A stretch of 64,000 bases of DNA, from positions 79,154-143,153 of the forward strand of contig CAMFKP010000001.1 of NCBI GenBank assembly GCA_945957385.1, given 5' to 3'. The stretch is from an uncultured Aeromonadaceae bacterium (GTDB taxonomy: Bacteria; Pseudomonadota; Gammaproteobacteria; Enterobacterales; Aeromonadaceae). Made by a program: the position numbers and the translations under genes. Each line of letters begins with the position of its first letter. Positions within the stretch are counted from its first letter, which is position 1. The notes under the pieces were generated by a model. The model made no database searches and was not told the origin of the DNA. It worked only from the letters and a program-made list of their open reading frames with translations. Shown here piece after piece: positions 1 through 8,107 of this stretch.

Positions 1-4
1 GCCC

Positions 5-343
5 GTGCAAAATACTGAGGCAAAAAAGCTAATTGAATGCCCATCGTGCCACCAAGAAAAGCTGGAATATATCGCGGCAGGGAAAAGAGGGCCGTGGTGG
101 AAGTGCAAAAATATTGATTGTGGTAAGTCTTATTCTGACTCCGGTGGCAAGCCTGTCGTTGTTGTGGTTTCTGATAGCGCGAAACAAGAGAAGCCAGATG
201 TAGAATGTCCGTACTGCAAAAATAAAGGCGGAATGAAATTGATTCCTCATGGTAAATACGGGCCATGGTGGAGATGTAACTTGTGTGAGAAATCATGCAG
301 CGATAAAAACGGCGTGCCAACTATTCAGAGTAAACGGAGTTAA
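5..343 (+). CDS. Double zinc-ribbon protein
   Basis: This small protein carries two similar zinc-ribbon units. The first begins with CPSC near residue 12 and the second with CPYC near residue 68; each is followed by a GPWW(K/R)C segment and a second cysteine pair. The pattern resembles the C4 zinc fingers at the C-terminus of type IA topoisomerases, so DNA binding is the most likely role, but nothing catalytic is visible. The start used is a GTG four bases into the window, so the true start may lie outside it. The stop is two bases before the next ATG, which suggests an operon with the following membrane and secreted proteins. Confidence 0.7.
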   Translation: MQNTEAKKLIECPSCHQEKLEYIAAGKRGPWWKCKNIDCGKSYSDSGGKPVVVVVSDSAKQEKPDVECPYCKNKGGMKLIPHGKYGPWWRCNLCEKSCSDKNGVPTIQSKRS

Positions 344-345
344 TC

Positions 346-570
346 ATGGGGTTTTCTAGGTTCTTGAGAGTATTATTTAAAGTTTGGTGTGTTCTTGCAA
401 TTCTATTTGGTTCGACATTGATGGCCCTGTCAGTTGGCGGCGTGTTCAAGGATCACACCCCGATCATGATGATCTATATGGTCATGTCGTTTTTTACCGG
501 CTTCATGGTGTTGGTGCCAGGTTTTATCGGGCTTTTCTGGAAGTCTGTTTTTGTTCGGGGCATGGTGTGA
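346..570 (+). CDS. Small two-helix membrane protein
   Basis: This 74-residue protein has two strongly hydrophobic segments, at about residues 8-30 and 40-68, and is predicted to sit in the inner membrane. A good ribosome-binding site (CGGAG) overlaps the end of the preceding gene. The stop overlaps the next start in an ATGA arrangement, so the three genes are probably translated together. I do not recognise a family. Confidence 0.65.
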   Translation: MGFSRFLRVLFKVWCVLAILFGSTLMALSVGGVFKDHTPIMMIYMVMSFFTGFMVLVPGFIGLFWKSVFVRGMV

Positions 571-941
571 TGAAAGCAATACTTTCCATCGCGCTGATGT
601 TGGTAGTGAGCTCGGCGGCGCATGCGGGAATGGTCGATAAGATTGAGCGCAGAGAAGGCATGGTGCCGAGTGTGAGCTCGGCAAAGTCAATGCTTAAAGA
701 ATGCAAGATGGGGCGCTTGCTGATCGAGAAGAAGCAGCGAAAACCGGCCTTGAGCGAGATTGAATTGGCGCGATTGAAAAATGCTGAAGAAATTGTTGGC
801 GGTTGGGGGAAGCAAATTAGGGCAGCTTTAGCTGATGATGGATTGCCTGCAGAGTCTCTAGGGCGGGGTGATCTTGAGAAGGTTGACCCAGTAGTGGCGG
901 AGCTAGGGGTTTGCATTACCAATCTGCGTGCGGAAATCTGA
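570..941 (+). CDS. Secreted small protein, unknown function
   Basis: The start at 570 overlaps the previous stop (ATGA) and gives a clean signal peptide of about 20 residues ending in AHAG. The mature part of about 100 residues is mostly helical and charged, with two cysteines. It is probably periplasmic. An upstream in-frame start exists, but it would lie inside the membrane-protein gene and hide the signal peptide. No family recognised. Confidence 0.65.
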   Translation: MKAILSIALMLVVSSAAHAGMVDKIERREGMVPSVSSAKSMLKECKMGRLLIEKKQRKPALSEIELARLKNAEEIVGGWGKQIRAALADDGLPAESLGRGDLEKVDPVVAELGVCITNLRAEI

Positions 942-951
942 GGGGCTATTT

Positions 952-1380
952 ATGAAAGTTGTTCCATTGAATGCAGGAAGCTTGATCCGAATCTCTTTAA
1001 TGGGTGAAGGTAGCTTGAGAACGCTGGGGCTGGTTGATAGCTCGGGTACATCGTGCTCAGTGATTATTGAAAGCAATGGCGGTGCGAATCATTTTCCGGT
1101 GACGGATTTTATGTCGCCAGAGGTGATTGAGCCTTTATCTGAGTGGATGACTAAACGGGTAGCTCTAGAAGATCGGGGTGCATATGTTGAGTGTTGGGGA
1201 AGGCTAAGGGACCGTTCAGAGCTTGGTTATCTCTGCAAAGTGCGGGCGCTCGACTATATGGTGACGAACTGCATTTTCGATGTTGAAGCGGCGGTAGAAT
1301 TTGCAAAAGATCACCTCAATAAGCTCAGGGGCATTACAGTGATGATCGATGCCGTGGTGGATTTGTCGGTAAGTCGTTAA
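952..1380 (+). CDS. Hypothetical cytoplasmic protein
   Basis: This encodes 142 residues from the ATG at 952, chosen because GAGGGG lies just upstream; a start at 928 would overlap the previous gene without a ribosome-binding site. The protein is soluble, mixed alpha/beta, with no signal peptide, membrane segment or motif I recognise. It is the last gene of the first small operon and is followed by a strong terminator. Confidence 0.6.
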   Translation: MKVVPLNAGSLIRISLMGEGSLRTLGLVDSSGTSCSVIIESNGGANHFPVTDFMSPEVIEPLSEWMTKRVALEDRGAYVECWGRLRDRSELGYLCKVRALDYMVTNCIFDVEAAVEFAKDHLNKLRGITVMIDAVVDLSVSR

Positions 1381-1405
1381 TGCGGTGAAAGAAAGAGTAA
1401 GGGAA

Positions 1406-1432
1406 AGGCAGCGTAAAGCTGCCTTTTTTTTT
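1406..1432 (+). terminator. Rho-independent terminator
   Basis: A hairpin with arms AGGCAGC and GCTGCCT around a five-base loop is followed by a run of nine T. It closes the operon ending at 1380. Confidence 0.85.
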
Positions 1433-1464
1433 GGGGGGTTGATTTTGTTGTCGTGTTGTTGTTT

Positions 1465-1534
1465 GAAGTGATGCGAAATTTGAAAAGCTGTGTTAGCGCT
1501 AATTTAGAATTGATCACGGTGTGTTTCTGATCAC
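1465..1534 (+). promoter_or_regulatory. Regulatory region before the receiver-like gene
   Basis: GAAGTGATGCGAAA at 1465-1478 matches 13 of 14 bases of the motif found at 3167-3185 and, inverted, at 56898-56916. It is followed by the perfect palindrome TTAGCGCTAA (1493-1502) and two direct copies of TGATCAC at 1511 and 1528. Such a cluster between a terminator and a start codon looks like an operator region. The binding protein is unknown. Confidence 0.5.
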
Positions 1535-1551
1535 ATTTTTGGGTTGTGTAT

Positions 1552-2202
1552 ATGACTTTAGATGACGGCTTTTCAAAAGAAAGCAGGGCGCTTGTCGTGA
1601 CCTCTGATCGAGGTTTGTGCGCAGGGTTGGCTAATGTGGATGTAGTTGACTCGATGGACTTGGCCACGGAGATCCTGAAAGGCGGGAGTGTATCGCTGCT
1701 GGTAATGGATGCAACAATTGAAGATACGATGTTTAGCTCATATGAGCTTTGCCGTTATCTGCGCCGAAATGAGATCAATGTTCCTGCTTGGGAAATGCGC
1801 AATTCTGTTCTTCCTGTTTATGAGTCGATATTCGAGCGTTATGGGGGCAAAGGTGTTATCGAACGCGAAAGGAAAGCTCTTTTTGATTTATTTGAAGAGC
1901 ATGGAATCGATGTGTCAGTGATAGGCGGAGGCCGGATCGAGGAAGAATCATCACGGGGCGAGATTAAAGATGGGAATGATGGCCAGGGTGATATTGGGCG
2001 AACGGGGCTCTCACAGTCTGACTACGATTTATTGGTCGGGAATCTGAGTGTGTTTGTCGGGCCGGTTGCGCCGATGATAGTGGAAACAAGTGTGAATTCG
2101 CTTGGTAGAAGCGGAAGCAAAATAACTTTAGGTGCAGTCGTTAGAATGGCCATGAAGGAAGTGCCAGCTGGGCGACAGGCAGAATTTAGCCGGATGTTCT
2201 GA
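1552..2202 (+). CDS. Receiver-like protein with DUF8082-like C-terminus
   Basis: The first 110 residues or so have the strand-helix pattern of a response-regulator receiver (ALVVTSDRGL, then SLLVMDA at the expected phospho-acceptor strand) but the alignment is weak, so phosphorylation is uncertain. The last 65 residues (near DYDLLVGNLSVFVGP) resemble the DUF8082 tail that follows receiver or kinase domains in other bacteria. The middle is acidic and glycine-rich and probably a linker. There is no DNA-binding domain. The gene lies 21 bases before a c-heme membrane sensor, so the two may form a sensing pair. The start at 1552 is preferred over GTG 1546. The family calls are from memory of consensus patterns. 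Confidence 0.55.
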   Translation: MTLDDGFSKESRALVVTSDRGLCAGLANVDVVDSMDLATEILKGGSVSLLVMDATIEDTMFSSYELCRYLRRNEINVPAWEMRNSVLPVYESIFERYGGKGVIERERKALFDLFEEHGIDVSVIGGGRIEEESSRGEIKDGNDGQGDIGRTGLSQSDYDLLVGNLSVFVGPVAPMIVETSVNSLGRSGSKITLGAVVRMAMKEVPAGRQAEFSRMF

Positions 2203-2223
2203 TAATAACGAAATGGGGTGGTT

Positions 2224-3162
2224 ATGAAGCGCTGGTCGATTTGGTCGCAGTTTATGTTTGCGTCTGGTTTTGCGGTGTTGCTGGTTTGTTGCGGCGTATA
2301 TTTGGTTGCAGTGGCAGTCCATCAGAACAATCTGAAAAACGAGGCGCGTTCTGTGACGAACCTTGTTGAGCAAGTTGGCACTTGGGCGGCTGAATATAAG
2401 GGTATCTGGGTAAAATCAGTAGACAATTCTGATGTAGGTAAGGCTTTGGAGGCTTTCAGGTACACCAGCTCATCGGACAATGAATATGAAGATATTGCTG
2501 CAGTTTCGTATCACAGAAAGAATCCAGTGCTGGTGCAGCGTGAATTGAGTGACGTGAGTCAGAGATCATCAGGGAAGGCTAAATTCAAAATTCTTTCAGA
2601 TAATCCGATGAACCCTGGAAATCAAGTTGGCCCGTTTGAAAAAATGGCACTTGAAGCAATGCGTAATGATGGGAAATCTGAATTCTATGAATCGAATGGT
2701 GGTGAATTTAGATATGCGAAGATGATCAAGGCTAGTAAAAGCTGCATGGCCTGCCATGCTAGTGCAGAAAAAGCGCCTGAGAGTGTTCGCAGGAATTACG
2801 GCACAGAATCTGGTTATGGGTATAAAGAGGGTGATGTCGTCGGGGTGATTAGTGTTTCACTTGAAAACAAGGTGACAACTGATGCAGTGCTTTCGTATAT
2901 CTCATGGAGTTCGGTGGCAGGATTGTTGATGATGGTTTCGGCTTTGTTGTTGCTCATGTCATTTGTTCGAGCGCAATTGGGCGGCATTGTGTCTTTGCAG
3001 GTTATGACTGATAAGCTGATGAAGGGTGGTAGCGAGGTCAGTAATGAGAATGTAGAAAATCTTTCACGTTCTAGTAATGAATTGGACCTGCTGAAAGGGG
3101 CTATCTTCGCCTTGAGTCATTCAATTAAGTATTTACAGAAGAAGAAATCGGTTTCTGAATAA
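2224..3162 (+). CDS. Membrane c-heme sensor (DUF3365/Tll0287-like)
   Basis: The protein starts with a membrane segment (about residues 10-32), has a periplasmic domain of about 200 residues with the heme c motif CMACH (C174, C177, H178), and returns through a second membrane segment at about 224-247 to a short cytoplasmic tail with HAMP-like spacing. The layout matches Tll0287/DUF3365 sensor domains, which bind heme and sense redox state or gas. No kinase, cyclase or methyl-accepting output domain follows, so the signal would have to pass to a partner, perhaps the receiver-like protein just upstream. The ATG at 2224 is preceded by GGGG at good spacing. The 3' end is followed by the 19-bp shared motif and a terminator. 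Confidence 0.75.
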   Translation: MKRWSIWSQFMFASGFAVLLVCCGVYLVAVAVHQNNLKNEARSVTNLVEQVGTWAAEYKGIWVKSVDNSDVGKALEAFRYTSSSDNEYEDIAAVSYHRKNPVLVQRELSDVSQRSSGKAKFKILSDNPMNPGNQVGPFEKMALEAMRNDGKSEFYESNGGEFRYAKMIKASKSCMACHASAEKAPESVRRNYGTESGYGYKEGDVVGVISVSLENKVTTDAVLSYISWSSVAGLLMMVSALLLLMSFVRAQLGGIVSLQVMTDKLMKGGSEVSNENVENLSRSSNELDLLKGAIFALSHSIKYLQKKKSVSE

Positions 3163-3166
3163 ATAT

Positions 3167-3185
3167 TTTGTGAAGTGACGCGAAA
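3167..3185 (+). promoter_or_regulatory. 19-bp shared motif, copy A
   Basis: TTTGTGAAGTGACGCGAAA occurs here and, exactly, in inverted orientation at 56898-56916 upstream of the conjugation gene block. A diverged copy lies at 1465-1478. A possible -10 (TATTAT) follows about 25 bases downstream. A binding site for a plasmid regulator is the simplest reading, though the terminator at 3255 lies between it and the next gene. Confidence 0.5.
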
Positions 3186-3254
3186 CCGTGAAATTGTATG
3201 GTAGATCTGATGTATTATTGGTTTGCTTATTTCACAAGCGACTCTAACTGGATG

Positions 3255-3286
3255 GCGGGCATCATTTTTTGGTGCCCGTCTTTTTT
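3255..3286 (+). terminator. Rho-independent terminator
   Basis: A hairpin with arms GCGGGCATCA and GTGCCCGTC (one wobble pair) around a T-rich loop is followed by six T. It lies between the heme sensor and the Popeye-like gene. If a promoter lies at about 3190-3210, its transcript would meet this hairpin in its leader, so attenuation is possible. Confidence 0.7.
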
Positions 3287-3351
3287 ATGGTTGGGCGTCG
3301 GATGGATGTGAAAGACAATAGCCCATCCCTCTCTTTGTAGTGAATTGATCA

Positions 3352-4122
3352 ATGAATATCTACGACTATTTGTCTATTTTCTCGTATGGGATGATCGCTG
3401 TTTCATACATGATGAGAGAGATGATCTGGTTAAGATCAATAACAGTAGTAACATGCCTTTTTGATGTGGTGATTTATACGCTGATTAGGCCAGGGCAGCC
3501 ATTGTGGGTTCAGGTCATTGCTAACGTGACGATATTATTTATCAACTCGTATTTTCTTTATAAGCTGATAAGAGAACGTCGAGGGTTGGCAGCAAGTGAG
3601 CATGAACTGGCTATTTATAGGGCTCATTTTGCGATCTTAAGCGAGGTCGAATTTATGAGGTTCTTTAAGCGTTGCCGAATGGTGACGTATAAAGAAGGTG
3701 CGCTCTATAAGCAAGGCGAAAAGATTGAAAGAGTAATGATTGTGATGTCTGGTAGCTTAACAAAGGTTCGTGATGGAGTTGTTGTAGGGACTTTTGAAGT
3801 GGGCGACGTAGTTGGGGCGGCGAGCTTATTGGCGCAAGACGGGGCTGTATATACTGTGATTTGTAATGGGGCGGTTGATGTATTAGAAATCAACCTGTCT
3901 GAGATGGATGATTTGATTAAAGCAAATCCTGAAATGAAAGCATCGATACTTGCATGGAAAGGCTACCATGTAAGCAGGAGTATTCTGCGGGGAAATTGCA
4001 CAGACTGGAATCGAAATGGAAATGAATTTACTGTCCGGCCTAGTGATGTAAACCAGAATGGCATTAAAGCTCAAAAGCGGAAAAGGAGCCGGCGGCGTAG
4101 GGCAGCTATGGTAGGCGGCTAA
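3352..4122 (+). CDS. Popeye-like membrane protein with cNMP-binding fold
   Basis: Three hydrophobic helices fill the first 75 residues (about 7-20, 27-44 and 52-72). A domain with the jelly-roll pattern of cyclic-nucleotide-binding proteins follows (about residues 95-200: YKEGALYKQGEKIERVMIVMSG, then GTFEVGDVVGAASLL). This arrangement, three helices then a cNMP-like domain, is that of Popeye-domain proteins, which also occur in bacteria. The final 20 residues are very basic (KRKRSRRRR), unusual for this family and suggestive of nucleic-acid or lipid contact. The ligand cannot be told from sequence. It is a single-gene unit between two terminators. Confidence 0.7.
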   Translation: MNIYDYLSIFSYGMIAVSYMMREMIWLRSITVVTCLFDVVIYTLIRPGQPLWVQVIANVTILFINSYFLYKLIRERRGLAASEHELAIYRAHFAILSEVEFMRFFKRCRMVTYKEGALYKQGEKIERVMIVMSGSLTKVRDGVVVGTFEVGDVVGAASLLAQDGAVYTVICNGAVDVLEINLSEMDDLIKANPEMKASILAWKGYHVSRSILRGNCTDWNRNGNEFTVRPSDVNQNGIKAQKRKRSRRRRAAMVGG

Positions 4123-4136
4123 ACAGAATTCAAGAA

Positions 4137-4166
4137 AACCTCGCGATGAAGCGAGGTTTTTTTTTT
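4137..4166. terminator. Bidirectional terminator
   Basis: AACCTCGC and GCGAGGTT form a stem around GATGAA. A run of T follows on the + strand and a shorter T run on the - strand. It serves the convergent genes ending at 4122 and 4179. Confidence 0.85.
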
Positions 4167-4178
4167 GGGGGGGCATAA

Positions 4179-4685
4179 TTAATCTGGTGTCTTGTTGGCT
4201 ACCCATTGGATGGGGATGGAGCCGGAAATTCCATTGAGATCACTTTGACTTGCAACAATCACATAGCCTAGGCCGTTATGGGAATTTTTGTAACCTAGTT
4301 CATTGGCCTGTTGGTTATTCATTGTTTTTAGCTTTGCGCCGAAAAATACAAGGTCAGGCTTGTTATGATTAGTGGTTAGTCTAAATGTAACAGTTGCGGT
4401 GGACTGATTCTCTTGGAAGTCAACAAGCTTGAAGCCGCTAATCGTTGTTGGTTTTCCTTGATTGTCAACTGTAATGGATGCTGTGTTGTCGGAATAAATA
4501 TTGATTGCGCATTTAGGGCATTCATTCATTACGGCAGGGACAAGGGCTAGTTGTATTGATGTGCCCGATGCCAGCTTGTAGATGGTCAAGTATGCAGTGT
4601 ATGCAAAGAGTACCAGAATAATGGTGGCGGATAACGCGGTAATGAATGACTTGTATTTAGCAAAAATATTAAACTTGAATGTCAT
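4179..4685 (-). CDS. Membrane-anchored protein with CPKC motif
   Basis: A single membrane segment lies at about residues 15-37, followed by about 130 periplasmic residues rich in beta-strand patterns and a CPKC pair just after the membrane. The rest has no other cysteines, so the pair may form a disulfide or bind metal. No family recognised. The start ATG at 4685 is preferred; an alternative at 4703 would add six residues and overlap the divergent gene further. The 5' ends of the two divergent genes abut or overlap by a few bases, which is unusual and implies promoters inside each other's coding sequence. Confidence 0.6.
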   Translation of the reverse strand: MTFKFNIFAKYKSFITALSATIILVLFAYTAYLTIYKLASGTSIQLALVPAVMNECPKCAINIYSDNTASITVDNQGKPTTISGFKLVDFQENQSTATVTFRLTTNHNKPDLVFFGAKLKTMNNQQANELGYKNSHNGLGYVIVASQSDLNGISGSIPIQWVANKTPD

Positions 4686-4690
4686 TGTGT

Positions 4691-5497
4691 ATGCCTCAGT
4701 CATTTAAAGAGTTCGTTGGGCAGCAGAAAGGGTGGTCAATTGATGAAGTTGTCGATCAACTTGGCTATTCATCATATTACCATCTTGATAAGGTTTTGAA
4801 GAGTAGATCCCAATTACTTTCTGATCTTTGTGAAGGTATTTTATTAAATGGTGGTGTGCCTGAATCAGAATGCAGTATTGTGGCAATGTGTAAGGAAATG
4901 AAGATACCTATATCAAGGATTGCAAGGTTCTGGGGGGTGTCTAGGGAATATATATGTCGAAGTGAAAACTCGAAGTTGCTATGTACTGCATTTTTGGCAG
5001 GCAAGCCAAGAGCGCTTGCAAATGTAGAAATGGTGAGGCTGCCAGTAAATGTAAAGCATTACGTTGAAGTGAATAATAAGTCATTGAAAGACGAATTAAA
5101 AAACAAGAGATCTCTCTGGACGATGATCGACTGTCTTGCATGGTGGAGCCCGCCAGATAACAGGGTTCAGGTTCGTGGGATTTATGGCGCATTCCAAGGA
5201 GATAAAGGTAATGGGCCTTTAATCTATATGCTGATGGACTCGATTAATGGGTTGCCTATAGCGCCGCCTGATTTTAAGCAATATGGAAATGGTGGCGAGC
5301 GGTTGATGAGTGCGGAAGAGGTAAAAAAATCGCTGAAATCAAAAGGGTGGAGTAAGAGCGATTTATGCGAGCGTTGGAATTTTAAGGACATTACGCATTT
5401 ATATAAGACGTTAGGTAAATGCACTACACATCCTCATATTTCTGATGCTATTAGAGGTCTTCCGCCATTAATCAAGGCAAACAGAATTGTGAAGTAA
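4691..5497 (+). CDS. Protein with repeated HTH-like segments
   Basis: About 268 residues. An N-terminal segment (KGWSIDEVVDQLGYSSYYHL) and a C-terminal one (KGWSKSDLCERWNFKDITHL) are clearly related and resemble helix-turn-helix units. A third similar stretch (MKIPISRIARFWGVSREYI) lies near residue 65. A role in DNA binding is therefore likely, but the target is unknown. The start could also be ATG 4679. It is followed after 10 bases by the coiled-coil gene, suggesting one operon. Confidence 0.55.
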   Translation: MPQSFKEFVGQQKGWSIDEVVDQLGYSSYYHLDKVLKSRSQLLSDLCEGILLNGGVPESECSIVAMCKEMKIPISRIARFWGVSREYICRSENSKLLCTAFLAGKPRALANVEMVRLPVNVKHYVEVNNKSLKDELKNKRSLWTMIDCLAWWSPPDNRVQVRGIYGAFQGDKGNGPLIYMLMDSINGLPIAPPDFKQYGNGGERLMSAEEVKKSLKSKGWSKSDLCERWNFKDITHLYKTLGKCTTHPHISDAIRGLPPLIKANRIVK

Positions 5498-5507
5498 TGG
5501 GGGTGTT

Positions 5508-7304
5508 ATGCTTGATCGGCTTAAGGCGTTGGGGCAGCAGTTCTTTTCGAGTGATGTTAGCGTATCCAATACGAGTGGCGTCAAAAAAGAAGAACATTAT
5601 AAGTCACATGCAAAAAATGATGAATATCCAGATGAATATCCAGATGGTTATATTGGCGAGTGCATGTGGAGACTTCGCGCATGTGAGAGATTTCAAAAAT
5701 CGATTGAAGTTGAATTTCTCGCTCAGCTAGAGGCATTTAATACAATTGATCAAGCTTGCATGCTGGCAGAGGCTAGGCGTGTAGACATAGCATTTCCTAC
5801 TGAGAAAGAGCTAATAATGATTGCTCAGCGTGATGCTGAACGTGTCAAGAAGATAGGGTTGGAAGGACTATTAAAAGAATCAAGGACTGAGATTGAAAAA
5901 TTAAAGTCGGTTATCGAGGCCGAAGATAGCCTAGCTGTATATGCAGATCGGATAAAGAAGGGATTTTCAACTGTTCGTGCATTGAAAGATGAAATTCGGA
6001 AGCTTGATATTGATCTGCTGTTTGACGTTGAGCTGGGTAATGGAGATTTAGATGGACAGAAAGGGAAGTCTATCGCAGAGCTCAGGAGTGATCTTGAAAA
6101 TAATCAGGATAAGTTGAGCTCTGATATTGCATCGTATTTTTCGTGCGCCAGTACGATTGCAAACTCAATGCTAAAAGATCTTGTATCAAGTTGCTCATGG
6201 AATGTGGCTAAGATTTTGGCATTGTATGATTACGGGTCTCCTGTTTTGAGGGTTGAGGTTGATGTAATTGCAGTGGAGAATGAAAAACTCCGAATTGATT
6301 CTACCTTGCCCGATCTATCTATGGCATATGGGGTTAGAGGTAAGTTACAAGCAGCATTGAGTGAGCTTGAGCTGGAGTCTGCTAATCTAAGGGAAAAAAG
6401 GCTGCAGTACAAAGATAGGGCTTCTGATTTAGATGTCGTTGAGTTGGAAATAGAGAAGGCCAGGGTAAAGATTGTAGAGATGTCAAGTCATCGTGGTGGA
6501 GTAGGAGAGCCATCAGAGAATGAGATTGCAGAAGAGGTTAAATTAAGGAAATTAACTAAAGCTGCTGATGAATTGAGAAACAAAATTACGAAGCTTGGGA
6601 TTGAGTGCTCGCGTTATGGGGATGACGTTGAAAGTCTGAATCAAATTTGTGGGAAATACCTTGACGAAGTTGTAGAGTTAGATATTGTTGAGTATCGAAG
6701 AAATAGAATTGAGCACTATAAATCAGTTGTTGGGGATTTGTCAGGTGATGCAGGTGATGAAAAAGATCTGCATGTGGTAATTGATAAATGCAGGACACGA
6801 ATTAAAACACTCAGCAAAGTGAATTCAGATCAGTTTGCTTTGGTTTGCAAAGAAGATAGTGAAATAGTTGGTGTTAGGGCGCAGATTAGGAAATTAGAAA
6901 AGCTCTTGGAGCCGGCCAAAGCAGACGTTGAACACGCTACTAACACATCTCGTGATGATATTAAGAATGAAATAATGCTCAGAGAACGGCAGATTGAGCT
7001 TGGAAAATTGACTGAATCAAGAAATAAGTTGGTGGAAACGCATCTCAAAACAACAAATGAGATAGCAGATAGCTACAATTTTTATTGTAATTGCTTGCTC
7101 TTGTTGGCAAAAGCTGAGCTCGATGCGTTTGTTACTAAGCACTCAAAAACGCTTGCACGAGTCGTGGCGATGTGCAATAGGCCAGATAGATCGTTTATAT
7201 TGGAAACAGATGGTGATCTGTTGTTGAGTGCGAAACATATGCTAAGGAGAGAGATACCCAATCTGGGGTTTTGTGTAATAGGTGACAGACCAAATCTAAG
7301 TTGA
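5508..7304 (+). CDS. Long coiled-coil protein
   Basis: 598 residues, dominated by charged heptad-like stretches from about residue 80 to 520, giving a long coiled coil with breaks at about 175-215, 240-265 and 395-420. No Walker A motif or zinc hook is visible, so it is not an SMC or Rad50 ATPase. Plasmid proteins of this shape include KfrA-like and filament-forming proteins; which this is cannot be decided. A good GGGGG ribosome-binding site precedes ATG 5508. It follows the HTH-like gene and precedes a small acidic protein in the same direction. Confidence 0.6.
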   Translation: MLDRLKALGQQFFSSDVSVSNTSGVKKEEHYKSHAKNDEYPDEYPDGYIGECMWRLRACERFQKSIEVEFLAQLEAFNTIDQACMLAEARRVDIAFPTEKELIMIAQRDAERVKKIGLEGLLKESRTEIEKLKSVIEAEDSLAVYADRIKKGFSTVRALKDEIRKLDIDLLFDVELGNGDLDGQKGKSIAELRSDLENNQDKLSSDIASYFSCASTIANSMLKDLVSSCSWNVAKILALYDYGSPVLRVEVDVIAVENEKLRIDSTLPDLSMAYGVRGKLQAALSELELESANLREKRLQYKDRASDLDVVELEIEKARVKIVEMSSHRGGVGEPSENEIAEEVKLRKLTKAADELRNKITKLGIECSRYGDDVESLNQICGKYLDEVVELDIVEYRRNRIEHYKSVVGDLSGDAGDEKDLHVVIDKCRTRIKTLSKVNSDQFALVCKEDSEIVGVRAQIRKLEKLLEPAKADVEHATNTSRDDIKNEIMLRERQIELGKLTESRNKLVETHLKTTNEIADSYNFYCNCLLLLAKAELDAFVTKHSKTLARVVAMCNRPDRSFILETDGDLLLSAKHMLRREIPNLGFCVIGDRPNLS

Positions 7305-7320
7305 TGGTGGTGGGGGATAT

Positions 7321-7908
7321 ATGGAATTGGATTCAAATTTGAAGCGTGTAAACGCAGTTTTGCAATCAATGTATGGTGTTGATATTCAATCATATGATGG
7401 TGATTGGGATTGGGATGCTGCATTTAAAAATAAGCGTGGCGATCTTTCCAATAAGGCGGTTGATGTGGCCATGGATTTTTGTGCAGCTCATGGTATTGGC
7501 CAGATCGAGTCAGATCGTGATGTCGGCTTGATGGCGGTGAAAAATCTTGAGCCAGTTTATGCGTCTGTTGCCAACGGCTCGGTGGAAGTGAGCCGATATG
7601 ATTTGGACCAGGATGCATGGATAACTACAGGGGTTTTTCCTGATGGTGGCTTGGCCAAATCAGCGCGTAAGTACCTCTCTGGTGATAAGGCGCAAGTTCG
7701 TGAAGCGAAGCCTGGTGATCAGGGTTATGCCGTGGCTAAGATTGACGATCATGTTCTGATGATTGGTCGTGATGGCGGTGTTTTGAAAACGCCTGAACAT
7801 CGAGGGAATGTGTCCCTTGGTAAATGGGTGGAGATCAACCAAGGCGGTGTCAAAGAAATGGTGAGTGAGCCGGTAAAAGGCTCGACGTACAGTCCAGAGC
7901 CTGGTTGA
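7321..7908 (+). CDS. Hypothetical protein, possibly KfrB-like end
   Basis: 195 residues, soluble and acidic. The C-terminal half (DQGYAVAKIDDHVLMIGRDGG, then a region of small strands) could be a small beta domain of the sort seen at the end of KfrB-like plasmid proteins, but this is a weak resemblance. It is 17 bases from the coiled-coil gene and is probably co-transcribed with it. Confidence 0.55.
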   Translation: MELDSNLKRVNAVLQSMYGVDIQSYDGDWDWDAAFKNKRGDLSNKAVDVAMDFCAAHGIGQIESDRDVGLMAVKNLEPVYASVANGSVEVSRYDLDQDAWITTGVFPDGGLAKSARKYLSGDKAQVREAKPGDQGYAVAKIDDHVLMIGRDGGVLKTPEHRGNVSLGKWVEINQGGVKEMVSEPVKGSTYSPEPG

Positions 7909-7929
7909 TAAGGCTGCAGGGATGCGCGG

Positions 7930-7968
7930 CCCAGTCGATAGTAGTTCATGGACGATCTATCGACTGGG
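7930..7968. repeat. Perfect 12-bp inverted repeat
   Basis: CCCAGTCGATAG (7930-7941) and its exact complement CTATCGACTGGG (7957-7968) are separated by 15 bases. There is no T run, so a terminator is only weakly supported. It lies 140 bases before a tyrosine recombinase gene and may be a protein-binding or recombination site. Confidence 0.6.
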
Positions 7969-8049
7969 GCATAGAAGTTGATGCGCATATGAAAAGTTTT
8001 AGTGGGGCGTGGATGGATATAGAGTGCAAATCCCCATCTTGAAGCGTAA

Positions 8050-8089
8050 AATCTCAGTAACCATAATAACAATTATGGACACTGAGATT
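8050..8089. repeat. 40-bp two-part palindrome before recombinase gene
   Basis: Outer arms AATCTCAGT/ACTGAGATT and inner arms CCATAAT/ATTATGG are separated by two unpaired bases on each side, with a four-base centre AACA. It ends 18 bases before the recombinase start codon. Either an operator controlling that gene or its own crossover site fits; two inverted arms around a short centre is the usual shape of tyrosine-recombinase sites. Confidence 0.6.
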
Positions 8090-8107
8090 GATTAGGGAAG
8101 ATACGCC

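Noticed and set aside
384..569. Longer version of the 570 gene starting at 384
   Set aside because: It would overlap the membrane-protein gene in another frame and bury a clear signal peptide; the ATGA overlap at 570 is a better start.
5508..7304. SMC or Rad50-like ATPase
   Set aside because: The protein is a long coiled coil but lacks Walker A, signature and Walker B motifs and a hinge or zinc hook.
7930..7968. Inverted repeat as a terminator of the upstream operon
   Set aside because: The stem is perfect but the loop is long and no T run follows on either strand, so another role is at least as likely.
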